A stretch of DNA of 64,000 nucleotides. Source: RGIG9041 sp045657265 (lineage in GTDB: Bacteria; Bacillota; Clostridia; Oscillospirales; QAKW01). The stretch is from positions 5,075-69,074 of the forward strand of contig JAZOSU010000017.1 in NCBI GenBank assembly GCA_045657265.1, in the 5' to 3' direction. How positions within the stretch are numbered: position 1 is the first letter of the stretch; the number at the start of each line of letters is the position of its first letter. The notes under the pieces were generated by a model that saw only the letters and a program-made list of their open reading frames with translations, was not told where the DNA came from and ran no database searches. The translations under genes and the position numbers were made by a program. Shown here one piece after another: positions 34,752 to 42,908 of this stretch.

Positions 34752-36500
34752 TTATTTTTCTGAATTGAGCAGGTCCATTTCCTGCTTTGAAAACGGGTTA
34801 ACAACTACTGTCTGATACCCGTCATATACTACCATACCGGGTTTTGCACCTGTCGGTTTTTTAACATTCTGAACGGGGCAATAATCCACCTCAACTTTCA
34901 GATCGTTTTTTGCACTGCTGTAATATGCGCAAAGTCTTGCCGCAAATTCAATAACAGAATCAGGTGGCACAGATGCTCCGCAACAAATGATTACATGAGA
35001 TGAATGAATATTTTTGGTGTGAAGCCATATATCGTTTTTACGAGAAAGCTTGACAGTAACCATATCATTCTGAATATTGTTTCTGCCAACGAGAATAAGA
35101 AACCCGTCCTTTTCAAAATGTCTCGGTTTCGTCGGTTTCTCCGTCTGTTTTATGCGGTTTCTTTTTCTCAGATATCCGCCTTTTTCAAGCTCTGCACGAA
35201 TTTCTACCGCATCGGAGGCATTCTCGCAGTCACACAGCGCAAGAAACACGCTGTCAAGATATGAAAGCTCGGCTTTGTCCTTTTCTATAAGATTTTCAAG
35301 TATTTTAACTGAGTTTTTAGCTTTGTTGTATTTTTTAAAATATGCCGCCGCATTCTGCGAGGGCGAAAGCTCGGATTTTAAAGGTATCGTTATTTCCTTG
35401 CATCCGTCGTAATAGTTTTCGGCAACAAGCTTTGTCATACCTTTTTCAATGCGGTAAAGATTTGCGTTTATCAGTTCACCGTACAGTCTGTACTTATCAG
35501 CTTTTTGAGAATCGGAAAGCTCTTTTTTGCGCACTTCCATAGTTCTTGAAATTCTTGCGTGAGTTCTTGTTATAAACTGAGAAAGGTCTTTTGTTTTTTG
35601 TTCAAATCTTGCTTTTCTTGCAGTATCGGAAAAATAGCTTTCAACAGCCATAGACGGCGTCTCAAAGTCTTTTATTTCACAAAAATCACCGTACTGAGTT
35701 ATTGGCATAAAACAAAAATCTACAAGTTTTTGCGTATCTTTTCGTATTACTATGCAAGGCTCACATTTTCCCGTTTTCATATTTTGCTGAATTCCGGCAA
35801 TTTCCTGCATAAGTCTTTGTTTGTCACTAAGACCTAATTGTTTTATACGCATTTCACTTTGTTTTGCAGCTTTATATGCAAGTTCTCTTGAAACGATGGG
35901 AGATATACCGCATACGTTTTCCATAATAGCTTTTTCCAGAGTTATTTCAGGATTTGAAAATATCTTTTCCGCATCGAAAAGTCTGTCAAAAGGTATTTTC
36001 CCCTCCTGATGCACAGGAGGTATATATTTTGCAGATGGAAGTATACATCTTCCGCTTGCCGCAGATAAATCTATTCTTCGTATAGCGTCTATTATCTTGT
36101 CGCCCTCAGTTAAAATCATATTAGAGCTTCTGCCCATCAGTTCAACTATGATACTTTTGTCAACCGGCTCAAAAAAGTCATTTTTACATTCAAAATCAAA
36201 AACCACATACCTTTCAAACTCAGGCATATACACTCTTTTAAGTCTTGCTGACAAAAAATGTTTTCTCAGCACCATACAAAAAGTGGGCGGCACCGCAGGG
36301 TTTTCATATTCCCCCTCTGTAATGGAAAGTCTCGGCGAATTGGTTGATGCGCTTATAAGAAGCTTCTTTTTACAGCTTCCCCTCATTGCAAAAACCGTTT
36401 CATCACGGGAGGGCATATAGATTTTATCCACTCTTGCTCCTGCAAGTTCACTATTTAATTGTGTTGTCAGAAATGACAAAAAACAGGCATCAAGGGACAT
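34752..36500 (-). CDS. rqcH: RqcH (NFACT, Rqc2 homologue)
   Basis: 582 residues. It binds stalled 50S subunits and recruits Ala-tRNA to add alanine tails to truncated proteins. NFACT-N begins SLDACFLSFLTTQLNSELAG; then HhH and coiled-coil regions (about 290-420, Lys/Glu rich), and the NFACT-R/DUF814 domain with DIWLHTKNIHSSHVII (about 490). Old annotations call it a fibronectin-binding protein. It lies in an operon with trmK and a Nif3-like gene, 4 bp after the latter. Confidence 0.95.
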   Translation of the reverse strand: MSLDACFLSFLTTQLNSELAGARVDKIYMPSRDETVFAMRGSCKKKLLISASTNSPRLSITEGEYENPAVPPTFCMVLRKHFLSARLKRVYMPEFERYVVFDFECKNDFFEPVDKSIIVELMGRSSNMILTEGDKIIDAIRRIDLSAASGRCILPSAKYIPPVHQEGKIPFDRLFDAEKIFSNPEITLEKAIMENVCGISPIVSRELAYKAAKQSEMRIKQLGLSDKQRLMQEIAGIQQNMKTGKCEPCIVIRKDTQKLVDFCFMPITQYGDFCEIKDFETPSMAVESYFSDTARKARFEQKTKDLSQFITRTHARISRTMEVRKKELSDSQKADKYRLYGELINANLYRIEKGMTKLVAENYYDGCKEITIPLKSELSPSQNAAAYFKKYNKAKNSVKILENLIEKDKAELSYLDSVFLALCDCENASDAVEIRAELEKGGYLRKRNRIKQTEKPTKPRHFEKDGFLILVGRNNIQNDMVTVKLSRKNDIWLHTKNIHSSHVIICCGASVPPDSVIEFAARLCAYYSSAKNDLKVEVDYCPVQNVKKPTGAKPGMVVYDGYQTVVVNPFSKQEMDLLNSEK

Positions 36501-36503
36501 TAT

Positions 36504-37244
36504 TTATCTCCGTTCAACAAGTTGTTTTCTGTTTGATATAAAACAGGGTGCTTTTTTAGAAATCAAATCATAAAGAGGCTTTAAAACTATATTTTCACTT
36601 TCAAAGTGACCAAGTACAAAAATATTCATTGAAAGATTATGGGCAGTTACAAAACACTCGTGCTTTGCTTCTCCCGTCACGAGAGTATCACATCCTGCCA
36701 AATACGCATCATTTATTGCGCTTCCTCCGCTTCCGCTTACAACGCAGACGCGGTTTACAGGTCTGTTTACAATGCAATCGCAATGGTCTATACCCATATT
36801 CTTTTTTATACGCTCTGCAAATTCATATCCGTCAATGCCCTCACACGTTCCGATTCTGCCAAGAGGGGCGCCCTCCAACATAAAATCTTCGATATTTTCA
36901 AGAGAACAAACTTGAGCAAGACAGTCGTTAACTCCGCCTTTTGCCATATCAAGACAGGTGTGGGCAGAAATCACCGATATTCCGCTTGTAATATAGTGAT
37001 AAGGAACGTCTTTTGCGGTGATTTTACTGACTGAACCGAAAATCACAGGATGATGGCTTACAACAACGTTGCATCCGTTTTCTTTTGCTTTTTCAAGAGC
37101 GTACATATCTGCATCAAGAGTAAGATATACGCCTTTTATCTCCTGATTTTCATCGCCTAATATAAGACCGCAATTATCCCATGCGCACGCTGTATCAAAA
37201 GGCGCCATTTCATTTATTATTTCACAAAGCTCATTTACTTTCAT
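36504..37244 (-). CDS. Nif3-like dinuclear metal centre protein
   Basis: 246 residues from the ATG at 37244 (AAGGAAC upstream), overlapping trmK by 14 bp. The family's metal ligands are in VVSHHPVIFG (about 63-72), SAHTCLDMAKGG, and GHFESENIVL near the C-terminus (His and Glu). Nif3/YqfO proteins form toroidal hexamers; the enzymatic role (GTP cyclohydrolase-like) is unsettled. The trmK-nif3 pair is conserved in Firmicutes. This is the short form without the inserted PII-like domain found in B. subtilis YqfO. Confidence 0.93.
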   Translation of the reverse strand: MKVNELCEIINEMAPFDTACAWDNCGLILGDENQEIKGVYLTLDADMYALEKAKENGCNVVVSHHPVIFGSVSKITAKDVPYHYITSGISVISAHTCLDMAKGGVNDCLAQVCSLENIEDFMLEGAPLGRIGTCEGIDGYEFAERIKKNMGIDHCDCIVNRPVNRVCVVSGSGGSAINDAYLAGCDTLVTGEAKHECFVTAHNLSMNIFVLGHFESENIVLKPLYDLISKKAPCFISNRKQLVERR

Positions 37245-37896
37245 TTTCAAGTTCCTTTTCAATTATAGCAAGTAATTTTTCAAGGGGCGGGATACGTGTT
37301 TTGTCTGATTTTTCAGAATGTTCAATACCGTAAAGAGCAGTTTCAACTCTTTTTTTCTCTTTTTTCATATATTCATAGAACAACGCATCCTTGTCCGTGA
37401 TACCGTATAAATCAACATCACGTTTTTTGCCGTCATACTTTACAAGCAAAGCGTTATATATTTTGTCACCATCACGGCAAAGAGTTCGCTTTATTATGTT
37501 GTAACCGCTACCCAAGAGAAACTCTACAAGCTCGTTTATTGCAGTCATTGGTTGCAATACCATAAACTTATCTGTATGTCTGCCTTTAATTATGTTGGCA
37601 ATAAGCTCTCCACCCATACCTGCTATTACAAAACAGTCAACGCTTTTAAAAATATCCTCAGGAATATCCAAAAACCCGTCAGATAGAATGGTTGTGATTT
37701 TATCCTGCAATCCTTCTTTTTGTATAAGTCTTTTTGCCGCACTGAGAGGACCCTCTCGAAGATCCGTAGCGTAAGCTTTCGTTGCTTTTTTACGTATAAC
37801 CGCAGCCGCCGCAAGTTTACAGTGGTCAGTTCCTACGTCGCACAGCACTCCATTTGGCAACAGTTCATATATCATTTCAAGTCTTTTATCTAACAT
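37231..37896 (-). CDS. trmK: tRNA (adenine(22)-N1)-methyltransferase
   Basis: 221 residues. It methylates A22 of tRNA using SAM. The Rossmann motif I is VLCDVGTDHCKLA (about 18-30), and DCFVIAGMGGELI is the family motif IV. A C-terminal coiled-coil (about 165-221) is usual. It is the first gene of the eight-gene operon down to tsaD and has a perfect TATAAT promoter. The start follows a GAGGTATTATAT ribosome site. Confidence 0.93.
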   Translation of the reverse strand: MLDKRLEMIYELLPNGVLCDVGTDHCKLAAAAVIRKKATKAYATDLREGPLSAAKRLIQKEGLQDKITTILSDGFLDIPEDIFKSVDCFVIAGMGGELIANIIKGRHTDKFMVLQPMTAINELVEFLLGSGYNIIKRTLCRDGDKIYNALLVKYDGKKRDVDLYGITDKDALFYEYMKKEKKRVETALYGIEHSEKSDKTRIPPLEKLLAIIEKELENESK

Positions 37897-37917
37897 ATAT
37901 AATACCTCTAATACTTT

Positions 37918-37946
37918 ATTATATATTATTAATATATAATTTACAA
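37918..37946 (-). promoter_or_regulatory. Sigma-A promoter of the trmK-tsaD operon
   Basis: On the minus strand TTGTAA (37946-37941), a 17-nt spacer and TATAAT (37923-37918), 22 bp before the trmK start. Confidence 0.7.
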
Positions 37947-37954
37947 GATTTTTA

Positions 37955-37983
37955 TTGACAATAAAAAAAGCCGATATTATAAT
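37955..37983 (+). promoter_or_regulatory. Consensus promoter placing transcription start at the ATG
   Basis: A perfect TTGACA (37955-37960), a 17-nt spacer and a perfect TATAAT (37978-37983). Transcription would start about 7 nt on, at 37990-37991, which is the A of the thioesterase ATG. Confidence 0.85.
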
Positions 37984-37990
37984 ATTTCCT

Positions 37991-38716
37991 ATGAAAAATT
38001 ATTTGACATTTACCAAAAAATTGAATATTGCAGACGTTGGGTTTGACGGCAAAACATCGGTTGCCGATATTATGAACCTTTTTCAACAAGCTGTCACTTT
38101 GCACACATACGAAATGGAGCTTGATTTTGAAAGTATAAGAAAAAAATATAACGGAAAATGGTTTATTTTAAGCGCCCGTTTTGAAATAGAAAAAAGACCA
38201 TCTATTCACGATACCATTGAAATAGAAACCTGGCCTTTGAAAGCTTCTGCTCTTAAATTTCCAAGAGCATTCAAACTAAACGACAGTAAGGGAAATACTT
38301 TGGTTTCGGCTATGACTCACTGGTGTATTGTGGACTATGACACCGAAGAGATTTTCCGTTCAAGCTCCGTATCAATGCCTTTTGACGAGTTTATCACAGA
38401 TGACCCCACAACTAAAAAATGCAGCGTTCCCAATACAGAAAATGACGGCATTTATTACAGTCGCAAAATGATGTCATCGGATATTGACCTTAACCGCCAC
38501 GTAAACAACGTATCTTATATCCGTATTGCGCTGGACTGTTTCAAAACGCAAGAACTTGAAAACCTTGATATCAAAAGCTTTGATATTCAGTACAGAAAAC
38601 AGTGCTTTGAAGGGGATGTTATGGATTTATACCGCACTAAGACCGAAAACGGCTACGTCATCGAGGGCAAAATAAACTCCGACACTATATTCAAAGCCGC
38701 AATTAATATAAAATAA
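37991..38716 (+). CDS. Acyl-ACP thioesterase (FatA-like)
   Basis: 241 residues with two hotdog halves. The key segment DIDLNRHVNNVSYIR (about 162-176) holds the Asn/His of the active site. It releases fatty acids from acyl carrier protein and so sets chain length or free fatty acid output. The ATG at 37991 is the first plausible start; the in-frame TTG at 37955 is the -35 box. There is no ribosome binding site and the promoter puts the mRNA start on the ATG, so translation is probably leaderless. A strong terminator follows. Confidence 0.87.
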   Translation: MKNYLTFTKKLNIADVGFDGKTSVADIMNLFQQAVTLHTYEMELDFESIRKKYNGKWFILSARFEIEKRPSIHDTIEIETWPLKASALKFPRAFKLNDSKGNTLVSAMTHWCIVDYDTEEIFRSSSVSMPFDEFITDDPTTKKCSVPNTENDGIYYSRKMMSSDIDLNRHVNNVSYIRIALDCFKTQELENLDIKSFDIQYRKQCFEGDVMDLYRTKTENGYVIEGKINSDTIFKAAINIK

Positions 38717-38751
38717 AAATAGCTTAGAGATTTTTCTCTAAGCTATTTTTT
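38715..38751. terminator. Bidirectional terminator
   Basis: Stem AAAAATAGCTTAGAGA (38715-38730), loop TTTT, arm 38735-38750. It serves the thioesterase gene and the convergent SLH amidase gene. Confidence 0.88.
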
Positions 38752-40297
38752 ATTTCTGTGATTTAAAATAATCGTCAATACCGAGAGCTATGCACTCGCC
38801 GAGTCCTTTGGTGTTTTCTGTTATCCATTTTGCGTATTTTGCATAATCGTGGAACTCTACCTCTACTATAAGGTTTGCCATCTGCGGACGCCACACCTCA
38901 GCAAAAGGACTCTTTTCAAGCATATCGTCTTTTATTCCGTTGTCTTTGGTTGGAGTAAATGACGATAATCTGTCGTGAATAAACTGCGAAAGTTCTTTTG
39001 AGCCTTTATTGTAACCATTATAAAAACAGGTTGTACCCTGATATTTACCGTTATTTGTAACACTGACAGCATTTGAGTGAATTGCAACGTACACGTCAGC
39101 GCCCATTGCCTTTGCCTCTTCCGCTCTTGTTACGATATTTGGGTCGCCGTCAACGTATTGCTGACCTTTTATGTATTTGCTTCCGTCTTTTATTGGAGTT
39201 TCAACGTTGGAGACAAAAACCTCATAACCCATCTCTTCAAGTTTGGTTTTTGTAACCTCTGCCACAAGCTGCATTTCCTTGCCTTCTGTTGTATCAACTC
39301 CAACGTAAGCATTGCTCATCTGATTTGAAGGACTGAGATATACAAGAGGTTTATACCGAGGGTCCTCATACCCTTCAAAAAAGTAGCTTGACATTAAAGC
39401 GGCACATTCAGAACGGGTAATTTCACGTTTTGGAGTAAGCTCACCGTTTTCATTGCCTGAATATATAACCCCAAGAGCCGCCGCCATACTGTTTTTAGCA
39501 TAATCAGAAGTATCGTCAATATCCACAGCCAATATACCTTTTTCTCTTGCCGCTTTAACAGTCTCATCGTAATCAAGAGAATCAATATATTCTTCACCGT
39601 AAATCACGTTCATCATCATAATTGCGGCATCTTGTCTTGTAATAAGTCCGGTAGGATTAAAAGTTCCGTCTCCGGCACCTACAATAATACCCGCATTCGC
39701 ACAAGTCATTACGGCTTTATAGTACCAAGCATTTTTATCAAGGTCAGTAAACTCCACATTTGTAATCGGGGTCATTATGTCGTCGTTTTCATATATATTA
39801 TAAAGCATCTGACAGAATTCAGCTCTTGTCATATTACCGAGAATACCAAACTCGTTATCGGATATACCAACAAATATCCCTGCAACAACGCATCTGCGGA
39901 TATGGGTATATCCCCAGTAGTTTCTGTTAAGGTCAATGTATTTTGACATTTTAACGTTTTCGTCTGTTACTATATATTCAATTTCAAAATCCACGCCGTA
40001 AACATTAAATTTAACTTTAATAAGACCGGATTTACTTGTATCAGGCTCAGATGTCAGAATTGTATTGTCAAGCAAAATCGTTTTTTCACTGCCGTCGCCA
40101 AAAACAAAGTCTATACTTGTACCTGAAATATCAATTTTTTCTCCCACTTGAATAAATTTATCTATTTTATCAAAATGAGTTGTATATTCAGTAACAGTAG
40201 TTTCTCCCAAAGGCTCTGCGGCATACGCAGTCATTGAGGTTGCTGTAAATATAAACAAACATAAGATTGTGATAAAAGTTTTTACAAAACGTTTCAT
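38750..40297 (-). CDS. SLH-anchored N-acetylmuramoyl-L-alanine amidase
   Basis: 515 residues. A signal peptide (1-27, ending TAYAAE) is followed by a small Ig-like segment (30-115), about three SLH domains (about 128-305; GAGDGTFNPTGLITRQDAA is the clearest), and a C-terminal Amidase_3 domain (about 315-515) starting VYLSPSNQMSNAYVG. Catalytic/zinc residues appear as AIHSNA and VEVEFHDYAK; the usual GHGG first motif is replaced by the SPSNQ variant found in a phage-like amidase branch. It would cut peptide stems from peptidoglycan near the S-layer, possibly in cell separation or sporulation. Confidence 0.88.
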   Translation of the reverse strand: MKRFVKTFITILCLFIFTATSMTAYAAEPLGETTVTEYTTHFDKIDKFIQVGEKIDISGTSIDFVFGDGSEKTILLDNTILTSEPDTSKSGLIKVKFNVYGVDFEIEYIVTDENVKMSKYIDLNRNYWGYTHIRRCVVAGIFVGISDNEFGILGNMTRAEFCQMLYNIYENDDIMTPITNVEFTDLDKNAWYYKAVMTCANAGIIVGAGDGTFNPTGLITRQDAAIMMMNVIYGEEYIDSLDYDETVKAAREKGILAVDIDDTSDYAKNSMAAALGVIYSGNENGELTPKREITRSECAALMSSYFFEGYEDPRYKPLVYLSPSNQMSNAYVGVDTTEGKEMQLVAEVTKTKLEEMGYEVFVSNVETPIKDGSKYIKGQQYVDGDPNIVTRAEEAKAMGADVYVAIHSNAVSVTNNGKYQGTTCFYNGYNKGSKELSQFIHDRLSSFTPTKDNGIKDDMLEKSPFAEVWRPQMANLIVEVEFHDYAKYAKWITENTKGLGECIALGIDDYFKSQK

Positions 40298-40378
40298 TAA
40301 AAATCCCCCAAAAGAATATAGAAAAATTATACCACCCGATTTTTTTAATGTCTATAACCAATATATAAAATTTACAAT

Positions 40379-40406
40379 TAAAAAAGCGGTAGGATTTTCC
40401 TACCGC
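40379..40406 (-). terminator. Terminator of spo0A
   Basis: Stem GCGGTAGGA (40386-40394), loop TTT, arm TCCTACCGC (40398-40406); on the minus strand it is followed by a T-run. Confidence 0.88.
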
Positions 40407-40411
40407 AGATT

Positions 40412-41194
40412 TTATGAAATTTTAAGGTCCAGCTTTACTCTTTCTGCAAGCATCGAAATAAATTCTCCGTTTGTGGGTTTGCCTTTGGTACTTTTAACGG
40501 TGTAACCGAAAATGCCGTTGAGAACATCCACATCGCCTCTTTGCCAAGCAACCTCAACAGCGTGTCGTATCGCTCTTTCAACCCTTGATGCCGTTGTGGA
40601 ATTATTTTTGGCAATAGACGGATAAAGCTCTTTGGTTATTGATTTAAGTATATTTCTGTCAGACAGCGCCATAAGTATTGATTCTCTGATGTAATCATAA
40701 CCTCTGATAGATGCAGGAACTCCTACCTCGTGCATAAGTTTTGCAACGTAATTCAGAATGTCAAATTCATCGTGAATGTCAATAATAAGCGGTGTTTTGG
40801 CAGAATCCTTTGATGACTTTTTCTTATATGCTTCTCTGATTTTACTGTCAACGTACTTTTTATTAAACGGTATAAGAGTAAACATATCAAGTCCGTGTTT
40901 TAAAAGGTTTTCAATAACTGCACTGCTGTTTATTGATGACGCAACTCCAAACACTGTATTTTCGCTGTAGCCTGATTCTTTTAACATATCAAGCATACCG
41001 CAAGCATCAATATCATGAAGATAAACGTCGGTAATAACAACCTCAGGACTATGTTCTGTAATAAGATTTGCCGCTTCCTGTCCCGACGTGGTTATTCCCA
41101 CTATTTCATAATCGAACTCCTTTAAAAATTCACAAATAATATTCCCACTGTCTCCACCTGTGTGAGCAAGTACAACTCTAAGTCTGCTTTTCAT
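40412..41194 (-). CDS. spo0A: Sporulation master regulator Spo0A, degenerate receiver
   Basis: 260 residues from the ATG at 41194 (GAGGAGAATATC upstream). The C-terminal DNA-binding domain is nearly invariant: NTTASRVERAIRHAVEVAW equivalent at residues about 195-215 and FGYTVKSTKGKPTNGEF. The receiver keeps the phospho-acceptor Asp (VVITDVYLHD, about residue 55), but the acidic pair after strand 1 is HT instead of DD (VVLAHTGGD), the Thr of strand 4 is Ala, and the Lys before the cis-Pro is Ile (TLIPF). Classical Mg-dependent phosphorylation is therefore doubtful. A perfect 0A-box core lies upstream. Confidence 0.93.
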   Translation of the reverse strand: MKSRLRVVLAHTGGDSGNIICEFLKEFDYEIVGITTSGQEAANLITEHSPEVVITDVYLHDIDACGMLDMLKESGYSENTVFGVASSINSSAVIENLLKHGLDMFTLIPFNKKYVDSKIREAYKKKSSKDSAKTPLIIDIHDEFDILNYVAKLMHEVGVPASIRGYDYIRESILMALSDRNILKSITKELYPSIAKNNSTTASRVERAIRHAVEVAWQRGDVDVLNGIFGYTVKSTKGKPTNGEFISMLAERVKLDLKIS

Positions 41195-41262
41195 AATTGA
41201 TATTCTCCTCTTTTTTATTGATATCAATTATAGCAAGTACTTTCATTGATTTTTAACGATTA

Positions 41263-41280
41263 TTGTCGAACAATTGACAA
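41263..41280. promoter_or_regulatory. 0A box upstream of spo0A
   Basis: TTGTCGAA (41263-41270) contains the consensus Spo0A site TGTCGAA and forms an imperfect dyad with TTGACAA (41274-41280). It is about 70 bp upstream of the spo0A start; a TATAAT on the minus strand (41234-41229) lies between. This suggests autoregulation. Confidence 0.6.
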
Positions 41281-41290
41281 TTATTTCCAA

Positions 41291-42127
41291 TTATTTTTTC
41301 ATAACAGTGTTATAAATCTCGTTTTTAGGCACTCCTCTGTCTGCCGCAACGTGTCTGATAGCGTCTTTTTTTGTCTCGCCTGTATTTATGTAATGCGTAA
41401 CGTGGTCTTCAATACTTAGTTTGTGCCAGAACTGTTCTTCTGTCAATTCCCCCTTAGCGCCTTGAACCATTATAACAAATTCGCCTTTAGGCTCGGTTGT
41501 TTCAAAATGTTCAATAAGCTCTGACAAATTACCTCTTATAACCTGTTCATAAATTTTTGTAAGTTCTCTGGCGATAGCCGCCGGTCTGTCTCCAAATGTC
41601 GCCAAAAGATCCTTAAGCGTACCTTTTACCTTTGTCGGACCTTCATAAAAAATAAGAGTATTTCTTACCGTTTTAAGAGAATCTAAATGTTCCATTCGGT
41701 TTTTCTTTGTTGTAGAAAGAAAGCCTTCAAAAGAAAATCTTGAAGTATCAAGTCCGGAAAGCACAAGCGCCGCGCTGAATGCAGATGGACCCGGAACTAC
41801 CGAAACGTTGAAGCCCTCTTCATAGAGCAGTTTTACAAGGTCTTCACCGGGGTCTGAAATTGCAGGCATCCCTGCATCTGACACCAAAGCGCCTTTTTTA
41901 CCCTCTTTCAGAAGAGCAACTATCTCTTCGCCTCTGCGGCGTTTATTATGTTCAAAATAACTGACAAGAGGTTTTTTAATTTCAAAACGGTTAAGAAGTT
42001 TAAGAGTATTTCTTGTGTCTTCCGCCGCAATAAAATCCACCTCACTCAAGGTATCTATTGCTCTTTGAGATATATCTCCAAGATTACCTATCGGCGTTCC
42101 TACTATGTAAAAATCTATATTATTCAT
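41291..42127 (-). CDS. rsmI: 16S rRNA (cytidine(1402)-2'-O)-methyltransferase
   Basis: 278 residues of the tetrapyrrole methylase fold. GTPIGNLGDIS at residues 9-19, AAEDTRNTLKLL, the SDAGMPAISDPG loop and VPGPSAFSAALVLSG are characteristic. It methylates the ribose of C1402 in the decoding centre. It overlaps the trmN6-like gene upstream by 8 bp. The C-terminal extension of some orthologues is present (about 225-278). Confidence 0.96.
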   Translation of the reverse strand: MNNIDFYIVGTPIGNLGDISQRAIDTLSEVDFIAAEDTRNTLKLLNRFEIKKPLVSYFEHNKRRRGEEIVALLKEGKKGALVSDAGMPAISDPGEDLVKLLYEEGFNVSVVPGPSAFSAALVLSGLDTSRFSFEGFLSTTKKNRMEHLDSLKTVRNTLIFYEGPTKVKGTLKDLLATFGDRPAAIARELTKIYEQVIRGNLSELIEHFETTEPKGEFVIMVQGAKGELTEEQFWHKLSIEDHVTHYINTGETKKDAIRHVAADRGVPKNEIYNTVMKK

Positions 42128-42869
42128 CTTTTATCCCTTCGGTATAAATTTTACTGCTTTGCTCTGTATAGCTTCCGTCATCATTATATATTATAAGATT
42201 TTTAAGTACCTTAAGATAGGGCGGAGCGCCTTTTATTGCAGATATAAGAACAAGGTTTGGCGCACTGTCTTTTTTGGACTGTATAAGCTGCATAGTTCTC
42301 GGTTCAAAACCGCCCTGACGCAACGCATTGAAAATATCGCATATACGCCATGGTCTGTGTATCATATACATTGTGCCGCCTGTTTTCAAAAGATGATGCG
42401 CCGCCGCTACAACGTCTTCAATATCGCAAAGAGTTTCGCGTCTTGCGGCATTTTTAATTATATTCGGGCAGTCAATACCGTGACCATTCTTTTCATAAGG
42501 TGGGTTAACTGTTAAAATGTCAAAGGTTGATTTCGGGAAATGTTCTGCAATATTTTTTATATCTGCATTAACAATATTGATTCGCTCTTCGCATCCGTTC
42601 ATCTTTGCGCTTTTTTGCATCAGCGAACAAAAATAATCAAAATACTCAACTGCGGTTATATTTTCTACATCGTTTCTCGCAAGAAACAAAAGCGGGATTA
42701 TGCCGCTTCCGCTACATATATCTATAACTTTATCTTTTTTGGAAATTTCAGCAAAACCTGCCAAAAGAACTGCATCTATTCCGAAACAGAAAAGTTTTGA
42801 ATTCTGATAAATGCGATAACCGTTTATATTAAGTTCATCAATTCGTTCATTGTTTTTATCTATCTCCAC
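42120..42869 (-). CDS. tRNA1(Val) (adenine(37)-N6)-methyltransferase-like protein
   Basis: 249 residues. A class I SAM methyltransferase with motif I VIDICSGSGIIPLLFL (about 49-64) and the amino-methylase motif NPPYEKNG (about 123-130), which is specific for N6-adenine or N5-glutamine targets. The family TrmN6/YabB matches in length and in the early YQNSKLFCFGIDAVLLAGFA segment. The yabB-rsmI neighbourhood is conserved in Firmicutes. The exact tRNA target is by family only. Confidence 0.88.
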   Translation of the reverse strand: MEIDKNNERIDELNINGYRIYQNSKLFCFGIDAVLLAGFAEISKKDKVIDICSGSGIIPLLFLARNDVENITAVEYFDYFCSLMQKSAKMNGCEERINIVNADIKNIAEHFPKSTFDILTVNPPYEKNGHGIDCPNIIKNAARRETLCDIEDVVAAAHHLLKTGGTMYMIHRPWRICDIFNALRQGGFEPRTMQLIQSKKDSAPNLVLISAIKGAPPYLKVLKNLIIYNDDGSYTEQSSKIYTEGIKDE

Positions 42870-42908
42870 AAAACCACCTCCTTTAAAATTCTTTTCAGCA
42901 TTCAGAAA

